Assembly: GCF_027580225.2 (NCBI RefSeq)
Contig: NC_073359.2
Location: forward strand, 16,624,001-16,688,000
Direction of reading: 5' to 3'
Origin: Misgurnus anguillicaudatus
Taxonomy: Eukaryota > Chordata > Actinopteri > Cypriniformes > Cobitidae
Length of the DNA stretch: 64,000 bases
In this document: piece by piece, positions 53,551-64,000 of the stretch
Numbering within the stretch: the stretch's first letter is position 1
How the letters are laid out: the number at the start of each line of letters is the position of its first letter
Notes under the pieces: generated by a model
What the model was told of the DNA's origin: nothing
What the model saw: the letters and a program-made list of their open reading frames with translations, nothing else
Databases searched by the model: none
Translations under genes and position numbers: made by a program

Positions 53551-56500
53551 TCAGGTAAAGATGAACTCTTGTATAGATTTCATGAGAACAGTGTCTTTGA
53601 CATCACTGAAGACTTTCCTGATATTGTTGGTGTCTGTGGCGCAGGTGAAGTGACAGTAGATGCGTTTGGTGCTATTTTTCTCACGACAAATTGTCTCGTG
53701 ATAATACAACTGTTTGATGAACTTCATGGCATCGAGTGCATCTCGCCGTTTACCTAAGGATGGAACCAAACCATGGAAGTCAGGTGTTAGGGTTGTTGGT
53801 ATAAAGGAGAAAATTCTATAGGTTGCAAATACAACACACTACCTTTAAATTCAGGAAAATATGCTCTCAAGTCAGAGATCTGAATCTTTTCAGCCAGGAT
53901 GTCTTGTTTGTTCAAGAAGAGGATAACGGAGGAATTACAGAACCATTTTGAGTGGATGGTTGTGTAGAAGAGGGACAAGCTCTCTTTCATGCGATTCTGT
54001 AGCCGGTGAGAAAAGGTACACAGAAGATCTTACATTAACATTTACACATTTACATTTTTAATCAGAATGTGTGTTGCCTGGGTTTAAACCTATGACCTTC
54101 TTCTCTGCTAATGCAATGTTCTATCACTGAGCAATACAGGCTACATTAAGAGATTCAGGGGTAACCAAATTCTGTCTTGCAGAGCCTCCAACCCTATTCA
54201 AAACACCTAAAGCAGCTCTTACTAAGCATACTAGAAACTTCCAGGCAGTTGTAAGCTGGAGCTAAACTCTGCGGGACACCGCCCTTTATAGGACTGAGTT
54301 TGGGTAACCCTAGAGGATCCAAAAAATTGAGATTGGAATGAATAATTTTTAAAAGTATTAAAAGTACAGTATGGTTCTCTGCAAATATGGATCAATGAGA
54401 CAAGTTATTTAGATCGGTTTTGCACTGCAAAAAATTATTTTTAAGAAAAAATGTTCTTAGTATTTTTGTCTTGTTTTCAGTAAAGATATCTAAGGATTCT
54501 TAAATTAAGATGCTTTTTCTTGATGAGCAAACCGACCCAAGAAAACAAGTCTAGTTTTTAGACCAAAAATATCAAATGTAAGTGATCTTGTGCATAAAAC
54601 AAGCAAAAAAATCTGCCAATGGTGTAAGCAAAAAATCTTGAAAATTTTTCTTAAACACTAATTTCAAGAAAAATTGCTTACCCCATTGGCATACCCCAAC
54701 CAAATCTCTTAAATTTGATAATTTTGGTATAAAAATAGACTTATTTTCTTGGGTCGTTTTGCTCATCAAGAAAAAGCACCTTAATTTAAGAATTTTTTAG
54801 ATATTTTTACTGAAAACACGACAAAAATACTAAGAATTTTTTTCTTGAAAATAATTTTTTGCAGGGTAAACACTGAATTCAAGAAAAATTTGCTTACCCC
54901 ATTGGCAGTTTTTTTTTTTGCTTGTTTAATGCATAAAATTTCTTAAATTTGATATTTTTGGTATATAAATAGACTTATTTTCTTGGGTCGTTTTGCTCAC
55001 CAAGAAAAAGCATCCCAATTAAGAACTTTTAGATATTTTTACTGAAAACAAGACAAAAATACTAAGAATTTTTTTTGCAGTGTAAACACTGAATTCAAGA
55101 AAAATTTGCTTACCCCATTGGCAGATTTCTTTGCTTGTGTTATGCACAAAATCACTTAAATTTAATATTTTTGGTCTAAAAACTAGGTCTATTTTCTTGG
55201 TTCGTTTTGCTCATCAAGAAAAAGCATCTTAATTTAAGAATTGTTAGATATTTTTACTGAAAACAAGACAAAAATAATAATAAAAATTTTCCTGAAAATC
55301 CTTTTTTGCAGTGTAAACACTGAATTCAAGAGAAATTTGCTTGTTTTATGCACAAAATCACTTAAATTTGATATATTTATTGTTTCGGAATAGTGAAAAC
55401 TTTTGCACCTTTTGCACTATTGCCTCCCTAATATGACATTTTGCTTTATTGTTTTTCTCTAATCTTTGTAAGTCGCTTTGGAGAAAAGTGTCTGCTAAAT
55501 GCCTAAATGTAAAGTGGTAAATTTTAAAATGGTACTGCCCCAGTGACAGCTTTTGTACTTTTTCTACACTGCAAACAATGATTCTCAAGAAAAAAAAAAT
55601 TGTATTTTTGTCTTGTTTTCAGTAAAAATATTAAAAAATTCTTAAATTAAGATGTTTTTTTTTTTGATAAGGAAACGACCCAAGAAAATAAGTCTAGTCC
55701 TTAGACCAAAAATATCAAATCCAAGTGATTTTGTGCATAAACCAAGCAAAGAAATCTGCCAATGGGGCATTTTTCTTGAATTTAGTGTTTAAGGCAATTT
55801 TTTGCTTGTTTTACGCACAAAATTACTTAAATTTGACATCTTGGTCCAAAAACTAGACTTACCCTCCTGGTTCGTTTTGCTCATCAAGAAAAAGCATCCT
55901 AATTTAAGAATTTTTAAATATTTTTACTGAAAATCGTTTTTTGCAGTGTAGTTATACTTTTTTGGTGCTTTCACTGTGATTTTGAAGTTTGACATCCCCT
56001 ACAGTGTGGCCAGTGGCATGAGTATCCTGATGAACATAACTACATGTTTATTTTATCAATAGCCTGCTATTTATATTGCTACCACCAGAGTTCGCACTAC
56101 TCTGATTTACCCACTTTTAGTTGATTTTGCATTCGCTGACCATCTGAAGAATGCAGTGCATGTAGCTAATTTAGTTTTTTTTTAAACCCTTAACACTTTA
56201 TTTCAATAATCCACGTTAGACATTTTATTATAAGCAACTTCTTGTCAACTAGTCTACCAGTCACAATGCAAAGCTTGTCACAACATGTATTCAGCCTGTC
56301 AGGTTTGTCTCGTCATGTCAAAATATCTTTTCAGAGCTACATGTAAACTTATGTGCATCACACGTATTGTCAAAATACGAGCCTGCTGCAGACGCCTCGA
56401 ATGGGTCCATGACAAAAGAGACGCCTGCGTTTGCCAGATACTCTGTATCTCATGTGTAATCACAGTTTAGTATTAAATTAGTCTCTTTTATCATAAACCC

Positions 56501-59500
56501 TTTAGATGCGTGTGCAGCAGGCACGTATTTTGACAACGCGGTTTGTTCACACGACACTCCGAACACATATTTTGAATTTGCGCCCCTCTAAAGAGAAGTC
56601 ACTGGCCGCCATTGGTCATTAGCATATTAGCATGACAGACAGTTAAATGGGTGCATGGTTTGGCGTTTTTTTATGCAACCCTTGACAGATACTGTCACGC
56701 TTTTTAAACATTTATCAGTTTAAATATTTCCTTTCCATGCTTATCTACTGTGATATAATCTCCAAATAGCATTGTGTCTTTTCTGTCTAAGTGGGAAGGT
56801 CTTGCCGAGAACAAGCTGCAATACAATCATCCTGTTGGTCAAAAGGATTTCCCCAACCAAAAACAGTCCCGCACTAACTAATGCCGGTAAGAGGGAAGGA
56901 GAAAAGCAAAGTAACCTACATCCGTGTTATTCTCCTCCAACAGTTGGTCATACTCGCTGAGGGAGGCTAAAAATATGACTGATGTCACATTCTCAAAGCA
57001 ATGGATCCATTTTCGTCTCTGGCCCCTTTGTCCCCCAACATCTACAATCCTGGAAAGAGATCAGTGCAGATCTGTCTAATTAGATTTTATATTAAGTTAA
57101 ACAATAATCTAAAAAATAGGAAGTCACATTTACTTCTGCACTTAAATTACAAACAAACAAGGAAAACATTTAGGTATTAATTTTGTTTAAATATGCATGC
57201 AACATCCCACCAATAGATTTAATCTGAATGAACAAGGAGCTGTCACCATTGTCCATAATAAAGACTACGAATAACACCTGTTGTGTAAGTAGGTGGAGCT
57301 TAACAGAAAACAAAACTGCAAGGGGATTTTCCAGTCTATCCCTTATAATCTTTTCCTTCTTCCTTCCCTTATATTCCTAATCTTAATCATAAAAAAAATG
57401 CATTCCTTACAGGGGCTTTTTGAGTCGCCATATGTTCGGTGTCATACCTAAGTCCGATCTTATCCAAATTAAAGCAGTGGTCTGTGATACCGGAGGTGGG
57501 GAATCGGACTTGTAGAACATCTTGATCTGTTGGGATATAGGCTTCAGCCGCGATGCGGTCCAAGTTCTTAATAAAACTTAGCATTTAACAAAGAGAAACA
57601 AATATGAAAATGCCATTGTTTGCAATTACAAGGCCTTTTATATACTATGCCTTTAATATTGACCCACTCACTAAGTAGTGGAATCTATAAGCTGATACTC
57701 TCCACGTCGACTGTAGCAGATCTTGAAGCTTTTATCGTCCCAAAGATGTCGGATAGCCTCCACATGACCTCTTTGAATCTGAACTATCCGATAAATATCC
57801 TGATCATCAAGGCATTTGAACATCTGGGCGTATACCTGCGGATTTGATTAAAACTTAATAAATATGTTGCAGTCCTTAATGGGAGTAAACATGTAGTTTT
57901 CATTATCACACAATACCCCTTTTGCCCCCAGTAAACTCTAAATGAATGCAGTGAATGGCTGTGACAATTTACCCCACACAGCATGACTGCCATTGGGGCA
58001 TGTTAACACAAAAGCTTAAAGGACAAGTTTGGTATTTTACACTTAAAGTCCTGTTTTCAGACCGTTTATGATGAAATAGAACGGTTTTGACCGAAACTCG
58101 GACACATGATGCCGGCCCGAGAATTTTCGGGGGTGTTTGTTGTATCACCCCCACCTCTATAATGGCTGCATAGGTGCACAGGAACAATCCTTTCTAAAAT
58201 GCATTAAACTTTTGTTTACAAAGACGTGAAATTCACCGAGTGGTCAGGGGTGTTCACTGATATGCTCACACAAAAATCGCTGCAAAAGATGCTTTCAAAC
58301 AGGTTTTATCGTAGTTTTTGTCCAACTCCATTGACTTGTATTAGATGTGCTGTGAGGTACAGTATAACTCCACGCTGGAGTTATGCTTGTATTCTTGAGA
58401 TTGGAAAAGGTGGATTATCACCACCAACTGGGCTGGAGTGTCTATTATTCAAGCTCTCAATGGAAGAATACGGGTGTGAGGCGTTTGGAAAAAATAGGTC
58501 CACAAGTTTACAACGAATGCTAAAACACCTGTTGGAAAGCATCTTTTGCAGCCATTTTTGTGTGAGCATATCAGTGAACACCCCTGACCACTCAGTGAAT
58601 TTCACGTCTTTGTAAACGAAAGTTTAATGCATTTTAGGAAGGATTGTTCCAGTGCACCTATACAGCCATTGTAGAGGTGGTGGGGTGATACAACAGAAAC
58701 AATCATCATAAACAATCTGAAATCAGGGCTTTAAGTGTAAAATGCAGAACTTGTCCTTTAAAGGTATAGTTGGCCCAAAAATGAAAATGCTGTCATTATT
58801 TACTCACTCTCATGTTGTTACAAAACTGTATAAATACAAACAGAAGCACCATTGACTTCCATAGTAGGAAAAAAATACTATGGAAGCCAATGGGGCTTCT
58901 GATCGGTGCCTGATTTTTAAAAAACACTTTGGAAAAGGGAGTCGGGCCGAGTACCAAAACACACTTGTAGCCAATCAGCAGTAAGAGGCATATCTACTAA
59001 CGGACATCGTTGCCTGGGTTGCGTATGTGTGGGGCAGGTTTATCAAAATAAAGTCCACATTCTATTGGGGTAGGGGCGTGTTTGTTTAGGTGATTTCAAA
59101 TGTCAACATAGCTTTCAGAGATCATGCACCCTGTCTTTAAAATTTCTTCCTTTGTGTTTATCAGAACTAGTACATTTATACAGGTTTGTAACAACATGAG
59201 AGTGTGTAAATTATGACAGAATGTTCATTTTTAGATGAACTGTCCCTTTAAAAATATATTTACTCTACTATTCTCAAGAGTGAAAAATATGTGACTAACA
59301 AACTTTGGTCTCTCCTGTTTTGATTAATGTGAGTCAATCCGAAAATGATTTGAGAATGCTCTGAACAACATCTGATATGTTTACAAAATTTTAAATAAAG
59401 AGAATATAATAAAAGCTATCTGTCTAATATGCTTCGGTTACCTCATTTTGTGGGTTGACGTATGGAATCTTTAGGGTGGACATGGCCTGTGTCATTGCCT

Positions 59501-60513
59501 TCATAGCTGTGAAGATATTCTGTATAACCAGTTTAGTGTAGTTACGCCTCTCATCTTCTAAAAAACCTTCTCCATGAATGATCCTCATTTGCTTCATAAA
59601 TGTGGTCTTTCCGCTTTCTCCTGTGCCTAAATCAAAGAAAAAAAAATCTATCACAGATATTGAAGTATTGTACACTGCTTACAACAATCACATTATACAT
59701 GGATCTGAAGGGTTAATTATTATTATTATACACAGTGGAATGTTATCAGTCTTGTTGTGAAAGGTGCTTAAACAATTGAGATGTTTTTTTATTTGAGTCA
59801 GAAACCACAGGGTGTGTTTGCCTACAGTATATTTGATACGTGCACAACCAGAAATTAAATCTTTGTTTGCAATCCAAGGCGTTATTTGAAAATATCGTGT
59901 TTGATACCAGTTATAAAATGTATTTAACATTTCTTGATAAATCACACCTATGGTTATTACCTGTTTAAACTTGACTCTAGCTAAAGTATATGCACTGTAA
60001 AAAAAAGGTTTTCACATTTTTTGTTAAATCAACTCAGATTTACAAGTCATGTCAATAGAGATGAGTTGTCACAACTTATAAAATATAGTTGCGAAAAGTC
60101 AACTTAATTTTATAAGTTATAGCAAGTCACCTGTAGTTATAACAACTCATCTCTAGTCAAGATAAATAATAGTAAGTTGAAATGACTTGTAAATCTGAGT
60201 TGATTCAACAAAAAATGTTAAGGCAGCAAAGTATTTTTTACAGTGTGGGTTTTGGTGGCCACTACAGCTTTTATCAGACACCATGGCTACTTTTACAACC
60301 TATGGATGATCTCTAAGAGGCATTCAATTTTAATCCAATGACTATATGAAGTTTTATTATTAGAAATATAATTTTACCTAATAAAAGCACTTTTATCTCT
60401 TTGAGGTCTCGTTTTCTCTGCTCCGCAAGGATGTGTTTGATTTCATTGCTTATTGCGATGGCCTGTCTTTGCTCTTCAGGCAGAAAATAGATGCAACATC
60501 TCCACTCACCCAT
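53551..60513 (-). CDS. gna15: gna15-like copy 1 (G-protein alpha, Gq class), most divergent
   Basis: Coding exons in transcript order: 60513-60378, 59626-59442, 57835-57672, 57576-57448, 57049-56920, 53996-53843, 53753-53551. They total 1101 nt, 366 aa, unbroken. Motifs: MGEWRCC N-terminus (two Cys), P-loop [15 protein letters not shown] switch [30 protein letters not shown]. Exon 3 is 164 bp rather than 155, adding three residues in the helical domain. The C-terminus QEFIFT lacks the Leu-rich pattern of Gq and G15 proteins. The ATG follows TTTACAG|AAGAA, so a non-coding exon precedes it (donor at 60841). It is the copy next to gna11 and differs most from copies 2-4, so it probably split off first. 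Confidence 0.93.
54425..55950. repeat. Cluster of repeated 'cttgttttcagtaaa' units
   Basis: At least five units containing 'gacaaaaatactaagaa' or inverse, 'aagaaaaagcatcttaattt' and 'aaaatcacttaaatttgata' occur in both orientations. It looks like serial self-insertion or rearrangement of one MITE family in intron 5 of copy 1. A SINE/LINE tail-like 'gtaagtcgctttggagaaaa' is embedded at about 55470. Confidence 0.75.
58018..58760. repeat. Fold-back element with about 340-bp arms
   Basis: Starts ttaaaggacaagtttggtat and ends with the inverse. Long arms match ('aaattcaccgagtggtcagg' with 'ctgaccactcagtgaatttc'). Plus and minus open frames over it read the same peptide ([17 protein letters not shown]), a by-product of the palindrome. 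It is in intron 2 of copy 1. Confidence 0.8.
58761..59250. repeat. MITE interrupted by another MITE
   Basis: Outer ends aaggtatagttggcccaaaa and tagatgaactgtccctttaa are inverted. Bases 58911-59139 are a second copy of the 6204-6437 element inserted within. Confidence 0.65.
60000..60245. repeat. MITE with 'actgtaaaaaaaagg' ends
   Basis: Left 'caactcagatttacaagtca' and right 'tgacttgtaaatctgagttg' are exact inverses, and ttttttacagtg closes the right end. Located in intron 1 of copy 1. Confidence 0.75.
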
Positions 60514-60840
60514 TTCTTCTGTAAAATAAATAAATAAATAAACAATAATATAAATCATTACGTTTCTAAATGTTCAAAAAATGTACATTAAAAATAAAAT
60601 AAAAAATTGTAACAATGAAAGAAAACTTCATGAAGTCTTACGTTTTACGTTCTAAGAATTAGCTAACGTAAGCATAGCATGAAGATATTACGGACCCCTC
60701 AATTGTTGTTTTATATATTATAAAGTTAAAGGTAAAAATATTCATTAACCTCAGACTAAAAATTAAAGAGTAAAAGCTGGCAAAATGTAAATAATCTCAA
60801 TAATAAAGTGGTTAAAATGTGACGCATATTCATCACTTAC

Positions 60841-60910
60841 GCGTGATTCCTAGTCCTCAAAATTATAAACAACTTCCATCTTCTTTGAAATAACTTGACC
60901 GACTGCCACT
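60841..60910 (-). promoter_or_regulatory. Probable copy 1 non-coding exon
   Basis: A good donor CACGC|GTAAGTGATG lies at 60841, at the position expected from the other copies and with the same GTGATG tail. The TTTCGTAAATACG motif of copies 2-4 is not found here. Confidence 0.4.

Positions 60911-64000
<3,090 letters not shown>

Noticed and set aside
58226..58615. 129-codon frame mirrored on the other strand
   Set aside because: Identical peptides on both strands arise from a fold-back repeat, not from coding.

Overview
The window is vertebrate nuclear DNA, most likely from a teleost and probably a cyprinid-like fish. It has split genes with canonical GT-AG introns, dense nested fish-type DNA transposons (Tc1, hAT, PIF/Harbinger-like, piggyBac-like, fold-back MITEs), a DIRS-type tyrosine-recombinase retrotransposon, a recent LTR element and a tRNA-derived SINE. 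The species is inferred from style only.

The genes are G-protein alpha subunits of the Gq class. On the minus strand, read from right to left, there are four seven-coding-exon gna15-like genes: copy 1 (60513-53551), copy 2 (45374-32630, with a 5' non-coding exon near 50034), copy 3 (26230-17493, non-coding exon near 27142) and copy 4 (13842-5083, non-coding exon near 14166). A solitary but intact 203-bp seventh exon follows at 1656-1454. On the plus strand, head to head with copy 1, is the first coding exon of gna11 (63068-63203). Copies 1, 2 and 4 give complete frames of 366, 368 and 368 aa. Exons 2, 4, 5, 6 and 7 have the same lengths in every copy (185, 129, 130, 154 and 203 bp), so the copies arose by segmental duplication. 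Copies 2, 3 and 4 also share the non-coding first exon and upstream blocks.

The products should be palmitoylated, membrane-bound Gq-class alpha subunits that couple receptors to phospholipase C-beta. The notable point is how the copies differ at functional sites. Copy 2 carries TKSI in place of the switch-I TTGI, which puts Ser at the position where an engineered Gly-to-Ser change blocks RGS protein action, and also Asp for the P-loop Glu. The last five residues, which set receptor choice, differ in all five seventh exons. The orphan seventh exon fits the phase of copy 4 exon 6 and could be an alternative last exon. Copy 3 appears to have lost its usual start codon.

The rest is introns and spacers filled with mobile elements. 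Copy 2 is the most invaded: a 5.9-kb DIRS element in coding intron 1, an LTR element and a Tc1-like relic in intron 3, and a 138-bp minisatellite in its 5' intron.
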